From Marinoscillum sp964351625 (GTDB lineage: Bacteria > Bacteroidota > Bacteroidia > Cytophagales > Cyclobacteriaceae), in assembly GCA_964351625.1 (NCBI GenBank), contig CAYGOV010000007.1, positions 1-64,000 of the forward strand: DNA of 64,000 nucleotides, read 5' to 3'. Below are positions 36,109 to 45,441 of this stretch, piece by piece. The translations under genes were made by a program, and so were the position numbers. Within the stretch, counting starts at the first letter, position 1; each line of letters opens with the position of its first letter. The notes under the pieces were generated by a model. That model ran no database searches, was not told where the DNA came from, and saw only the letters and a list, made by a program, of their open reading frames with translations.

Positions 36109-36888
36109 TTAAGCAGCTATTTTTTTATCTACTTTTTTATCCATGATCACAGCCTTTTGTTTAGCCATTGTGATCACACCAAAGAAATTTAAGACCTTGA
36201 TCACTTGGTAAGTAGGATCAATCTCATGCCATCTCACTCCTCCAAAATTTGGTCTATTACCATGCTTATGGTGATTGTTATGATAGCTTTCTCCCATCAT
36301 CAAGAAGTCAAATGGTAAGAAGTTTTTAGAAGTGTCTCCCACTTCAAAATTTCTGTATCCGTAGATATGCGCAAACCAATTAATAATAGCTCCATGAATA
36401 GGGCTCATCAACCACTGCATTGGAAGCAAAAGCCACAACCACAAAGCATCAGCATAAAACCAATATACGGCGAAGTAAGCTCCACCCCAGAATAGTCTAG
36501 AGACCCAAGATCTTGCAAATTTGTCAAAGGAAACCCACTTTGGCACCCCTTCTGTAAAGCGGGCATCGACTTGTACCTTTTCGGCAGTGATATCCGAATA
36601 AATGGTTTTGGTTTTCCACATCATCTTGAAAAGACTCTCATCATATTTTGGTGAATGAGGATCATTCTCTGTGTCTGCAAATGCGTGATGCATTCTGTGC
36701 ATTACACCATAGCCATAAGGGCTCAGATAATTAGACCCTTGGAAAAACCAGGTTAAAATGAAGAACACTTTCTCGGTGATTGGACCCATAGTAAAAGCCT
36801 TATGAGCCGCATATCTATGCAAGAAGAATGTTTGAAAGAATAGCGACAAATACCAATGCGCTATAAAAAAGGTGATGATTACTGCCAT
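36109..36888 (-). CDS. Membrane fatty acid desaturase (acyl-CoA/acyl-lipid type)
   Basis: 259 aa. A di-iron integral membrane desaturase introducing double bonds into fatty acyl chains. Three histidine boxes are visible: FLHRYAAHKAF (HxxxxH), HRMHHAF (HxxHH) and YHNNHHKHGN (HxxHH). Hydrophobic pairs flank the boxes, at about 10-30 and 150-190, as in this family. Length is shorter than typical delta-9 enzymes (about 300 aa), which is common in bacterial forms. It is on the same strand as the sigma factor gene 103 bp upstream; possible co-transcription is inference. It may adjust membrane fluidity. Confidence 0.92.
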   Translation of the reverse strand: MAVIITFFIAHWYLSLFFQTFFLHRYAAHKAFTMGPITEKVFFILTWFFQGSNYLSPYGYGVMHRMHHAFADTENDPHSPKYDESLFKMMWKTKTIYSDITAEKVQVDARFTEGVPKWVSFDKFARSWVSRLFWGGAYFAVYWFYADALWLWLLLPMQWLMSPIHGAIINWFAHIYGYRNFEVGDTSKNFLPFDFLMMGESYHNNHHKHGNRPNFGGVRWHEIDPTYQVIKVLNFFGVITMAKQKAVIMDKKVDKKIAA

Positions 36889-36991
36889 TGTTTTTAGTTA
36901 CTTGATTATTGGTGGCATTTTGCCACATACAGTACTAAGACAAAGTCGAGTAAACTTTGTGACAGCTTTTGAGAAAATTCTTTAATTAATT

Positions 36992-37585
36992 TTATTTCGA
37001 CTCTTGCTCGTCGTTCAGATGATCGATGAGATCTTGTAAATTACCATCCTTACAGGCTTTTTGAAGAGCTTCAAAGTATTTAGCCGAGTCGAAGTGATAA
37101 GTATATTTATCTGTTTCTTGTGCTAATTTTTCTTTGGCACGGCATACCATCTGGCGACAGTTCTCCTTTTTCTTGTTGAAGATCTGCTGAAGCTCGTCGT
37201 ATTCAAAATCAAAACCTTCACGAAGCAAAAACAATGCGCGCTCCAATGGACCTAATTTTTTATGAAGAACCTTCAAGGCAGCATCCATCTCCACTTTGAA
37301 ATCGATTTTGCCAAAATCCATGTTACTAAAAAGCTCAGGAAGCTTGACAGACTCCAAATATTCTTTCTTTTTCTCCTTTAAACTATTGATATGATTGAGG
37401 CAATTGTTCGTCACAGAACGTATCAAATAAGCCTTTGTATTCAGGACTTTCTCCTGATCAATGCTGAGGTATTTCAAAAAAGCATCTTGTACCATATCCT
37501 CCGCATCATGCATACAGCCCACCATTCTGTAGGCAATTGCTTGAAGCATTGGTTGGTAGATAGATATGTTTGTTACTTGAGACAT
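36992..37585 (-). CDS. ECF sigma factor, SigJ/ECF41-like, short C-terminus
   Basis: 197 aa. Sigma-70 region 2 (about 10-75; HDAEDMVQDAFLKYL and LNTKAYLIRSVTNNCLNHI) and region 4 (about 105-155; LGPLERALFLLREGFDFEYD and KKENCRQMVCRAKEKL) are clear. The LxPLERAxFLLRExF and ENCRQxxxRA motifs are those of ECF41/SigJ-like sigma factors. Those proteins carry a SnoaL-like C-terminal domain of about 100 aa that controls activity. Here only its first helix-like stretch (KYFEALQKACKDGNLQDLI) remains before the stop, so regulation may differ. No anti-sigma gene is adjacent. It is divergent from the pseudouridine synthase. Confidence 0.85.
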   Translation of the reverse strand: MSQVTNISIYQPMLQAIAYRMVGCMHDAEDMVQDAFLKYLSIDQEKVLNTKAYLIRSVTNNCLNHINSLKEKKKEYLESVKLPELFSNMDFGKIDFKVEMDAALKVLHKKLGPLERALFLLREGFDFEYDELQQIFNKKKENCRQMVCRAKEKLAQETDKYTYHFDSAKYFEALQKACKDGNLQDLIDHLNDEQESK

Positions 37586-37656
37586 TTATTGGACGCGAAG
37601 ATAGTACACCTACATTTATTATTATCAACTTCGTAAAATCACATGACGGGAATTCC

Positions 37657-38346
37657 TTGCTAGAAATCATATATCAAGACGAAGACATTATTGCTATTAA
37701 CAAACCAAACGGGCTTCTTGTTCACCGCTCCCCTATAGCCACGGATGTCCAAGAGTTTGCCATGCAAATGCTACGTGACCAAATAGGTCAGCATGTGTAT
37801 CCTGCACATAGACTAGATCGCAAAACTTCTGGTGTCCTCCTTTTTGGTAAAAATCCAGAATCTCATAAAGCACTACAAGCTTCATTCGCTGCGCAAAAAA
37901 TGGATAAAACCTACTTTGCAATCGTGCGAGGCTATATAGATGAGGCTGGAACTATCGACTATGCACTGACCAACGAAAGTGGAAAGACGCAAGATGCTAT
38001 TACTCATTTTGAAAGAATTGCCTTAGCTGAGTTACCTGTGCCTTTTGGTAAACACGCGACCTCAAGATATAGCCTGGTGAAGCTCAAACCTGAAACAGGT
38101 CGAATGCACCAGCTGCGCAAACACATGGCGCACATCATGCATCCGATCATAGGAGATCGACCGCATGGCTGCAACAAGCAAAACAAGCTATTCAAAGAAA
38201 AGTGGGAGCTCAATGATATGATGCTTCATGCCCATGAGTTGACTTTAGAGCATCCTAAAGAGAACCTCATGCTTAACCTCAAGGCTGGCTTTCCTGAAGA
38301 ATTTGTAAGAATATCTCAGATGATGGGGTGGGAATTGCCGAAGTAA
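37657..38346 (+). CDS. TruC-type tRNA pseudouridine synthase
   Basis: About 229 aa. An RluA-family pseudouridine synthase. The catalytic Asp lies in HRLDRKTSGVLLFGK, preceded by INKPNGLLVHRS, and GRMHQLRKHMAHIMHPIIGD is also conserved. The length and the start EIIYQDEDIIAINKP match TruC (tRNA U65). A longer frame begins at 37570 and overlaps the divergent sigma gene's start. TTG 37657 aligns with the usual N-terminus of TruC and leaves room for both promoters, so I use it. No ATG is available in frame between the sigma gene and the conserved start. Confidence 0.9.
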   Translation: MLEIIYQDEDIIAINKPNGLLVHRSPIATDVQEFAMQMLRDQIGQHVYPAHRLDRKTSGVLLFGKNPESHKALQASFAAQKMDKTYFAIVRGYIDEAGTIDYALTNESGKTQDAITHFERIALAELPVPFGKHATSRYSLVKLKPETGRMHQLRKHMAHIMHPIIGDRPHGCNKQNKLFKEKWELNDMMLHAHELTLEHPKENLMLNLKAGFPEEFVRISQMMGWELPK

Positions 38347-38725
38347 TACTTTGGCGCCATTAATTAGATTCTTAATTTCTTGAGCACATTATTGAAGCCA
38401 TTTATAGAAAAATTGGAAGTCATCATTACATCCGATATCCTGATTTAGACTCCCGAGTTGCTATTAAAAGCATGTAGCTTATGCTCAATTCCGATTAAGA
38501 ATATGCGATTTCCATACTTTTAGTTATCAAATCCACAGAACCCAAACCACGAAAAAGACTCCTCATGCCTTGGAAATTCAAGGTGTCAAATACCTGATTA
38601 TAGGTATTGCCTAATTGCAGTTAATTCTTTCTTTTTAACGAATAGAAAAATCGTATTCATTTTATTGGATGCTCTCAGCAATATTTATGTAAAAAGTCAT
38701 CCATTCCTCTCAAATTAAAATACTC
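38347..38725. other. Intergenic region before the surface-protein operon
   Basis: An AT-rich 379-bp gap downstream of the pseudouridine synthase. It presumably carries the promoter of the two surface-protein genes. No ORF, hairpin with T run, or repeat was recognised. Confidence 0.45.
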
Positions 38726-39802
38726 ATGAAAAAAATCAAACTACTCACACTTTTAGCTCTAGCTACTTTAGGAGCTTCCTTCCACGCTCATGCTTCCATT
38801 TGGAGGGTTAACAATACTCCAGAAGTAGATGCGGACTTCACCACTGCTCAGGCAGCACACGATGATGCCAATGTGATGCCCGGCGATACCTTAATATTTG
38901 AAGGATCACCAGAAACTTATGGAAATCTTACACTAATCAAGAAATTGGTACTGATCGGACCTGGCTACTTTCTGGGAGAAAATAAAGGGCACCAAGCCAA
39001 CCTTAATAGTGCGAAGTTGTCGAGTGTGACATTTAGTAGAGAGCCTGGCCAAGCGCCCACAGTATCTAACCCAGACGGGGTTGCCGCAGTTTCGTCTCAA
39101 GGGTCGGTGATTTTAGGACTAGAAATTGAATATATATATACCAATGTGCCCTCTATCACCATTCGAAGATGTATGGTGAATGTTCATGTAACTTTAAGGT
39201 CAGGAAATAGTACCGCAGGTCCAAGTGGCGAGCCGTATACTCAAAATTCCAATAATACGGTGATTCTTCAATCCGTTATATTACAGGCATTATATATAAA
39301 CTCCACAGATAATGTAGTGGTATCCAATAATATAATGACACATATTTCTAACGAAACGACTAGTAACAATGTAGTCTTAACAAACAACATTCTAAAGGGC
39401 GGTAGTAGCCTACCAATTGACCTTTATAATTCCACAGTCAGAAATAATATTGTCTCTACGAATAGCTCTGTTAATGCAAGAAATAGCACCTATTCCCATA
39501 ATCTGGCGGTGGGTGCTTCGGCGCTTCCAGCTGGGAATAATAATGTGAATGGTGTAGCAGTCGCAAATCTATTTATAGGTGCATCGGCAGGTAGTACAGA
39601 TGGTGCATACAAATTATTAAACGGCTCTGTTGCTACTGGTGCTGGTTTTGATGGAGTGGATTGTGGGATCTTTGGTGGAGCTACGCCATATGTGCTCTCA
39701 GGGATTCCTCCGATACCGAGTATTTATGAATTCACTGCACCAGGTATAGGCACTCAGACTGACGGCCTCCAGATTCAGGTCAAGATCAAATCGAACAACT
39801 AA
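38726..39802 (+). CDS. Secreted right-handed beta-helix-like protein
   Basis: 358 aa. A signal peptide (MKKIKLLTLLALATLGASFHAHA) is followed by WRVNNTPEVDADFTTAQAAHD, a segment often found at the start of Bacteroidota secreted beta-helix proteins. The rest has repeated short hydrophobic strands with Asn ladders (DNVVVSNNIMTHIS, NNVVLTNNILKGGS, STVRNNIVSTNSS) typical of parallel beta-helix coils. The C-terminus (YEFTAPGIGTQTDGLQIQVKIKSNN) is not a standard sorting tail. The gene is 5 bp upstream of the MBG-repeat protein, so the pair is co-transcribed. No catalytic residues of a lyase are evident. Confidence 0.82.
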   Translation: MKKIKLLTLLALATLGASFHAHASIWRVNNTPEVDADFTTAQAAHDDANVMPGDTLIFEGSPETYGNLTLIKKLVLIGPGYFLGENKGHQANLNSAKLSSVTFSREPGQAPTVSNPDGVAAVSSQGSVILGLEIEYIYTNVPSITIRRCMVNVHVTLRSGNSTAGPSGEPYTQNSNNTVILQSVILQALYINSTDNVVVSNNIMTHISNETTSNNVVLTNNILKGGSSLPIDLYNSTVRNNIVSTNSSVNARNSTYSHNLAVGASALPAGNNNVNGVAVANLFIGASAGSTDGAYKLLNGSVATGAGFDGVDCGIFGGATPYVLSGIPPIPSIYEFTAPGIGTQTDGLQIQVKIKSNN

Positions 39803-39807
39803 GGATC

Positions 39808-42800
39808 ATGGTAAGCGTGATTCGAAATATAAGAGCACATCTTATCTTTCTCTTTTGCTGCAGTGCCGGTTTTGCCAATGCGCAGGTCAGCTATTTGGAG
39901 TATTATATAGATGTGGATCCGGGTTATAAAAATGCTACGAGCATTCCCCTTACTTCCAGCGACTCTGTTATCGTGGACTTTAATGTGCCATTGGATGCTG
40001 TAAGTCTGGGCATTCACCTACTCGTCACCCGTGCACAAGATGCTGATGGCAACTGGTCACCAGATCATCAGCAGGTCTTTTTCAATGCAACTACGCCTGT
40101 AGTAGTTGACTTGATCAAAGCAGAATATTTCATTGATGATGATCCGGGTTATGGAAATGGATTGGCACTCAATTTTAGTGCTGCGAAGGATGTTGTGATT
40201 GACCAGAACATTGACGTGAGTCAGTTGAGTGCAGGGATTCATTTGATGCACAGTCGTGCACAGAATAGTTTGGGGTATTGGAGTACTAACCATCAGTCGG
40301 TTTTTTTAGTCATTCCGAATACTAATACACCGAATTTAAAGGCCTTTGAATATTATATAGACGAAGACCCTGGGTTTGGGCAAGGAATTCCTTTGACCGG
40401 AAGTACTTCAGATTCTGCGATAATTGCTACCAATATTGATTTGTCTGGTTTGCCTAATGGCATTCATCAGTTTTGCATCAGAGCACAAAATGATTTGGGC
40501 AACTGGAGTCAGGTGAATGTGCAAACTTTCCTGGTGATTGCGTCCAATGAACGTTCACCCGTTGTAGCAGCTGAGTATTACTTTGATGAAGATCCTGGTT
40601 TTGGAAAGGGTAATCCGATAGCGGTGACCTCAGGTGATTCTGTACTCATTGATACGTCTGTCGATTTAATGGGATTAGCTGAAGGAATTCACCAATTGAG
40701 CGTTCGCGCGAAAGCAGCATCTGGAGCGTGGAGCCATGTCAACACGGGAGTATTCTTAGCCATAGCCAGTGAAGAAATAGCCCAAATTGAACAAGTAGAA
40801 TATTACTTCGGTGCTGATCCTGGATTAGGGATGGCCACTCAGGTGACGGTGAGTGCTGGGGATTCGGTTAATGTAAGTGAAGTCATTGATTTAAGCACTT
40901 TCAATGTAGGAGATACGCTTCAGTTCGCCATTCGAGCCAAAGACAACTTCGGACGATGGAGTACTACCTATACCCATGAAGTGATCGTGAGGGTATTGGA
41001 GAATCAGACCATCACGTTCACCTTTCTTGCGAACAAGATTTATGGTGATCCCAATTTCACTTTGGTAGGTTCTTCCGATTCTGGTTTGGATATTACTTAT
41101 GAATCCAGCGATGAAGAAGTGGTGACGATTGTGAATGATGAAGTCACTATTGTCAATGCAGGTACAGCAAGCATTACCGCTTCACAGCCTGGGAACTTGG
41201 ATTTTTATCCAGCGGAATCAGTGACTCAAACATTGACGGTAGATCCGGCGATATTGACCGTAACTGCCGAGGATAAGACTAAGGTTTACAGCGAACCCAA
41301 TCCGGATCTAACAGTCGCTTATGATGGCTTTGTCAATGGAGAGGATACATCAAGTATCACTGTGCCTTCCATCTCTACCTTAGCCGATCAGGCCAGTGGA
41401 GCAGGAGCGTATGAGATTACGCTGACAGGTGGAGAAGCCAACAATTACACCCTCAATAAGGTAAATGGAACTTTGACGGTAAGTCAGGCGTCCTTATCGG
41501 TGGTTGTGGATGATAACACGCGTGTATATGGCGCAGAAGATCCTGAATTCACTCAAACCATCAGTGGTTTTGTGAATAGTGAAACTGAGTCAGTTTTAAC
41601 CACTGCTCCAGTTATTGCGAGTGAGGCTTCGGTTGAATCTGGCGTGGGTGATTATGCCATCAATTCGAGTGGTGGACTGGCTGACAATTACAGCTTTGAC
41701 TACACCCCAGGGAATCTGGCAATCACCAAAGCTAATTTGAATGCTGTAGCAGATGATCAGACCAAGGCGTATGGTGAAGCTAATCCTGAATTGACGACAA
41801 CCTATTCAGGTTTTGTCAATGGGGATGGAGCAGCGAATATTACTGAACCTGAGATAACCACGACGGCTGATGAAACCAGTGCGGTGGGCAGTTACGATAT
41901 CACGTTATCAGGCGGATCAGCGGATAACTATGAGCTGGCGCTCGGGAATGGTAGCCTTGAGGTCACCAAAGCGGCACTTACAGCCACTGCGGACAACCAG
42001 GCGAAGATCTATGGTGAGACCAACCCAGAGTTGACGACAACCTATTCAGGTTTTGTCAATGGGGATGGAGTGGTAGATATCACTATGCCTGAGATAGCCA
42101 CCATGGCGGACGCTTCAAGCGCAGTTGGGAATTATGATATTTCATTATCAGGAGGAGCTGCAACTAATTATGACCTTGCTCTGGTGAACGGAAGTTTATC
42201 AGTCACCAAAGCGACCATAACGGCCACAGCGGATGATCAGACCAAAGTGTATGGCGAAGTTAATCCTACATTGACTACTAGCTATGCTGGGTTTGTGAAT
42301 GGTGATGATGTCACAGCTCTCAACGCTCCTGAAATAGCAACCTTAGCAGATGAAACGAGTGATGTAGGGAATTATGACATTACGTTATCAGGCGGATCAG
42401 CGACCAACTATGAGCTTGCTTTAGTGAATGGAAGTCTTGCGATTACCAAAGCTACATTGACAGCCACAGCCGATGATCAAACCAAAGTGTATGGCGAAGC
42501 AAATCCAACGCTAACTGCTGCGTATGCAGGGTTCTTGAATGGAGATGATGTCACAGCTATCAACGCTCCTGAAATAACAACAGCAGCAGACGAAGCAAGT
42601 GATGTAGGTAGTTATGATATCACCTTATCGGGCGGTTCAGCGACTAACTATGAATTCGCTTTGGAGAATGGAAGTCTTGCGGTAACCAAGGCCAATCTGC
42701 TAGTAACGCCAGACGATCTGACCATTACTAAGGGAGGGGAGCTAAATTTCTCAGCGACTTATGAAGGATTTGTTAATGGTGATACAGAGAGTGACTTAGA

Positions 42801-43158
42801 TACGCCGCCCGCATTGTCGTCAGATGGGACATCTGATAGCCCAGCAGGGACTTACGGGATTCTGGCTTCTGGTGGTGAGGATAATAATTATGACTTCTCT
42901 TATGAGGAAGGTGTATTGACTATTGAGTTGATATTAGGTGCTGATCCGGCCAAATTTGAAATCAAAACTTATCCAAATCCAGCTTTCAAGGAAGTGTTCA
43001 TTCAAACAGACAGCAAACTACCAGTAGTTATTTCCGATATGAATGGCAAGGAAATGATAAAGGCCAATAGCAACGAAAACATCGATGTTTCTCGACTTCC
43101 AAAGGGTGTTTATTTGATCATGATTCAGGAACATACCAGTAAATTAATTGTCAACTAA
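39808..43158 (+). CDS. Large MBG-repeat surface protein with T9SS sorting domain
   Basis: 1116 aa. A signal peptide (to about FANAQ) is followed by five repeats of about 75 aa (residues 27-395) with the pattern EYYIDEDPGFGxG, SGDSVxI, GIHQLxIRAQxxxGxWS. A linker Ig-like repeat (about 400-480) follows, then MBG-type repeats of about 80 aa (about 480-1045) with the unit ADDQTKVYGEANPTLTxxYAGF and GSYDITLSGGSAxNYELAL. The C-terminal tail (about 1050-1116) with YPNPAFKEVFIQ and LPKGVYLIMIQ is a type A T9SS sorting domain. It is likely a surface adhesin or structural protein, secreted by type IX. It follows the beta-helix gene by 5 bp. Confidence 0.9.
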   Translation: MVSVIRNIRAHLIFLFCCSAGFANAQVSYLEYYIDVDPGYKNATSIPLTSSDSVIVDFNVPLDAVSLGIHLLVTRAQDADGNWSPDHQQVFFNATTPVVVDLIKAEYFIDDDPGYGNGLALNFSAAKDVVIDQNIDVSQLSAGIHLMHSRAQNSLGYWSTNHQSVFLVIPNTNTPNLKAFEYYIDEDPGFGQGIPLTGSTSDSAIIATNIDLSGLPNGIHQFCIRAQNDLGNWSQVNVQTFLVIASNERSPVVAAEYYFDEDPGFGKGNPIAVTSGDSVLIDTSVDLMGLAEGIHQLSVRAKAASGAWSHVNTGVFLAIASEEIAQIEQVEYYFGADPGLGMATQVTVSAGDSVNVSEVIDLSTFNVGDTLQFAIRAKDNFGRWSTTYTHEVIVRVLENQTITFTFLANKIYGDPNFTLVGSSDSGLDITYESSDEEVVTIVNDEVTIVNAGTASITASQPGNLDFYPAESVTQTLTVDPAILTVTAEDKTKVYSEPNPDLTVAYDGFVNGEDTSSITVPSISTLADQASGAGAYEITLTGGEANNYTLNKVNGTLTVSQASLSVVVDDNTRVYGAEDPEFTQTISGFVNSETESVLTTAPVIASEASVESGVGDYAINSSGGLADNYSFDYTPGNLAITKANLNAVADDQTKAYGEANPELTTTYSGFVNGDGAANITEPEITTTADETSAVGSYDITLSGGSADNYELALGNGSLEVTKAALTATADNQAKIYGETNPELTTTYSGFVNGDGVVDITMPEIATMADASSAVGNYDISLSGGAATNYDLALVNGSLSVTKATITATADDQTKVYGEVNPTLTTSYAGFVNGDDVTALNAPEIATLADETSDVGNYDITLSGGSATNYELALVNGSLAITKATLTATADDQTKVYGEANPTLTAAYAGFLNGDDVTAINAPEITTAADEASDVGSYDITLSGGSATNYEFALENGSLAVTKANLLVTPDDLTITKGGELNFSATYEGFVNGDTESDLDTPPALSSDGTSDSPAGTYGILASGGEDNNYDFSYEEGVLTIELILGADPAKFEIKTYPNPAFKEVFIQTDSKLPVVISDMNGKEMIKANSNENIDVSRLPKGVYLIMIQEHTSKLIVN
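41260..42715 (+). repeat. Tandem in-frame coding repeats, period 240 bp
   Basis: MBG units starting near 41261, 41497, 41735, 41975, 42221, 42461 and 42701. The fragment ACCAAAGTGTATGGCGAAG (or close variants) recurs at 41761, 42001, 42241 and 42481, spaced exactly 240 bp. A 40-bp stretch is identical at 41791-41830 and 42031-42070. This suggests recent duplication or conversion among units; outer units are more diverged. Confidence 0.88.
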
Positions 43159-43162
43159 GGCT

Positions 43163-43218
43163 GATTCGCTTACTTCGTAAGTGAATCCACCCGACTTCTA
43201 GGAAGTCGGGTTTTTTTA
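43163..43218 (+). terminator. Tandem hairpins ending the surface-protein operon
   Basis: The first hairpin GATTCGCTTAC / GTAAGTGAATC (43163-43187) has one imperfect pair and a TTC loop. The second ACCCGACTTC / GAAGTCGGGT (43189-43211) has a three-base loop and is followed by TTTTTTT. The second is a strong intrinsic terminator. Confidence 0.9.
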
Positions 43219-43485
43219 TTTTAAAGACCCTGTTGAAGTCAATTTATTTTTACTTTATAGTACCTACCACAGCCTAAAAGGCAAAAAAATCTATTATCCG
43301 ACCTTCCTTTACACCACTCGCCCATCCCTAAAAGACACGTATTGATCTAAGGTGAAGTAAACCAACCAAAGATGAGATCGAACGCCTATTCAATACATAA
43401 GCCTTTGAATAAATCTGGAAATGGCTTGAGGAAATTTTAGAAGAACGAATGCTCGTTTTTACCTAATATTGAAATAAAAACATAA
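43219..43485 (+). other. Intergenic region with a possible ORF remnant
   Basis: Between the surface-protein terminator and the receiver gene. In the frame from 43356 to 43466 the codons read SKPTKDEIERLFNT, stop, AFE, stop, IWKWLEEILEERMLVFT, stop. The helix-like composition with two TAA interruptions may be a decayed gene, but it may also be chance. Otherwise nothing is seen. Confidence 0.25.
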
Positions 43486-43836
43486 ATGATTAAGTGTCTG
43501 GCTATTGATGATGATCCCCTTTTTCTCAAGTCGCTCAAAATCTTTTTTGAAGAAATCCCAACTGCCGAGTTGACAGCTACTTTTAGCAATCCAGTAGAAG
43601 GCATCATGGCTGTGGTTAAGACAAAGCCCGATGTACTTCTTCTCGATTTTGATATGCCCTATTTAGATGGAATGGATGCTTTAGGAAGTCTAGATCAAAT
43701 GCCAAAAGTAATCATGATCTCAGGTCACCTATCCTCGCCAGATACTTTGACGATTCCTGTTGATAAATTTATCACTAAGTATGACGTCCTAAAGGCCCAT
43801 AATCTACAGGCGGCAATAGAAGAAGTTATGCGTTGA
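43486..43836 (+). CDS. Stand-alone response regulator receiver
   Basis: 116 aa, a single receiver domain with no output. It has the acidic pair in AIDDDPLF (about 8-9), phospho-acceptor Asp in LLLDFDMPYLDG (about 55), Ser in VIMISGH (about 80) and a conserved Lys in DKFITKYDV. It is CheY-like or Spo0F-like. No kinase or chemotaxis gene is adjacent, so the partner is unknown. It is monocistronic on the plus strand and converges with cystathionine beta-synthase. Confidence 0.9.
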   Translation: MIKCLAIDDDPLFLKSLKIFFEEIPTAELTATFSNPVEGIMAVVKTKPDVLLLDFDMPYLDGMDALGSLDQMPKVIMISGHLSSPDTLTIPVDKFITKYDVLKAHNLQAAIEEVMR

Positions 43837-43857
43837 TTTTAGTTTTTAACTAAAAAA

Positions 43858-43883
43858 TCCCTCACCGATTAAACGATGAAGGA
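43858..43883 (-). terminator. Terminator of the cystathionine beta-synthase gene
   Basis: On the minus strand TCCTTCATCG pairs with CGGTGAGGGA (two G-U wobbles) around TTTAAT and is followed by TTTTTTAG. It is weak on the plus strand, so it serves the minus-strand gene 70 bp away. Confidence 0.75.
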
Positions 43884-43951
43884 CTGCAAGCAAAGAGTCA
43901 AAAATTTATTTAAAGCTTAAAGATAATGGCTAAACGCTTGATTTCAAACTA

Positions 43952-45322
43952 CTAGCTGATCGCCATCAGCAGATCACTCTGAGTTAGGATGTGCGCATTG
44001 TTTTGAGCATCTCTTATCATCAAAGCCTTGCGATCTTTCTGAATAAGTGAAGAAAGTACATCTATCGTATTGTCCATACCTACAAACTGGAACGGCGCTT
44101 CCATGATAGCACTAACAGGTTCATTCTTGATCGTTGGATTTTCTAGCAGGCTTTTAAGAACTTTAGTATCATTCAAACTGCCCACGAACTCATCTCCATC
44201 TACTACAGGCACTTGATCGATACCATGCTTATTCATGGTAAGAATGGCCTCTCCTACTGTCACTGACTTATCGATAGTCCTTAATTCTGTATTGATTTTT
44301 CTATTCTCAATGATATCCTTGGCGGTTGCGAACTTGCGAGACTCAAGGAATCCATGATCTTTCATCCAATTGTCATTGTAGACTTTGCCCAAGTATCTTG
44401 TGCCATGATCTGGCAATAAGATTACCATTACATCATCATCTGTCATGTGCTCTCTTGCAAACTCTAAAGCCCCGTGTACAGCTGACCCACATGACCATCC
44501 GCAAAATAAACCCTCTTCACGGGCTAATTTTCGCGCCATGATCGCACCATCTTTATCGGTAACTTTCACCACATGATCAATCAAATCAAAATTGACATTC
44601 TTAGGTAAAATATCTTCTCCGATACCCTCGGTGAGGTACGGGTAGATTTCATTCTCATCAAATATGCCAGTCTCCTTATACTTCTTAAATACCGATCCGT
44701 ACGAATCTATGGCAATAGATTCCACCTTTGGATTTTGCTCCTTTAGGTATTTGGCTGTGCCGCAAATAGTGCCGCCTGTACCCATTCCAGCAGCATAGTA
44801 CGTAATCTCACCTTCAGTGTCATCCCAGATTTCAGGACCAGTAGATTCATAGTGAGCAAGTGTGTTGTTCGGATTGTCGTATTGATTTGGGTAGATAGAG
44901 TTGGGAATATCTTCATTGAGCTTCCTTGCCACAGAATAATATGAGCGAGGATCATCAGGAGACACATTGGTTGGGCAAACGATCACTTCTGCGCCTACAG
45001 CTCTGAGGATATCCATCTTCTCTTGTGACTGTTTGTCCGCTAGAGTGAAAATGCATTTATAACCTTTGGCTTGCGCAACCAGTGCCAGTCCCATTCCTGT
45101 ATTGCCAGAGGTACCTTCTATGATTGTCCCACCTGGCTTAAGCTCACCAGATCTTTCAGCAGCTTCAATCATTTTTAGAGCGATGCGATCTTTTACTGAA
45201 TTACCAGGATTGAAGTACTCGACCTTGACAAGTATTGTGCCTTTGATGCCTTTGTTGAGCTTATTGAGCCTTACGAGAGGGGTATTTCCAATGGTATCAA
45301 TAAGATTATTGTAATAACGCAT
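43952..45322 (-). CDS. Cystathionine beta-synthase (PLP) with CBS-domain pair
   Basis: 456 aa. A fold-type II PLP enzyme condensing serine and homocysteine to cystathionine. The N-terminal catalytic domain (about 1-320) has the Schiff-base Lys44 in NPGNSVKDRI, TSGNTGMGLAL, and the PLP-phosphate loop GMGTGGTICG (about 178). The C-terminal part (about 330-456) is a pair of CBS domains (ATAKDIIENRK and MNKHGIDQVPVVD), the regulatory Bateman module. Length fits eukaryote-like CBS without the haem domain. O-acetylserine sulfhydrylase is less likely because of the CBS pair. It is monocistronic, divergent from the GNAT-nitrilase gene. Confidence 0.93.
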   Translation of the reverse strand: MRYYNNLIDTIGNTPLVRLNKLNKGIKGTILVKVEYFNPGNSVKDRIALKMIEAAERSGELKPGGTIIEGTSGNTGMGLALVAQAKGYKCIFTLADKQSQEKMDILRAVGAEVIVCPTNVSPDDPRSYYSVARKLNEDIPNSIYPNQYDNPNNTLAHYESTGPEIWDDTEGEITYYAAGMGTGGTICGTAKYLKEQNPKVESIAIDSYGSVFKKYKETGIFDENEIYPYLTEGIGEDILPKNVNFDLIDHVVKVTDKDGAIMARKLAREEGLFCGWSCGSAVHGALEFAREHMTDDDVMVILLPDHGTRYLGKVYNDNWMKDHGFLESRKFATAKDIIENRKINTELRTIDKSVTVGEAILTMNKHGIDQVPVVDGDEFVGSLNDTKVLKSLLENPTIKNEPVSAIMEAPFQFVGMDNTIDVLSSLIQKDRKALMIRDAQNNAHILTQSDLLMAIS

Positions 45323-45441
45323 AGATGTTGTTTTTTGCTTTTGCGCAAATTTATGGAATATGCTTTCAGCTCACTTCAAGTATCTATTTCTTTTTGATGA
45401 ACTTTGCAGCTGAATCAATTTGACCTTCAATTATTATTTAA

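Noticed and set aside
43858..43883. Plus-strand terminator of the receiver gene
   Set aside because: The stem has two A-C mismatches on the plus strand; on the minus strand they are G-U pairs followed by a T run, so it belongs to the cystathionine beta-synthase gene.
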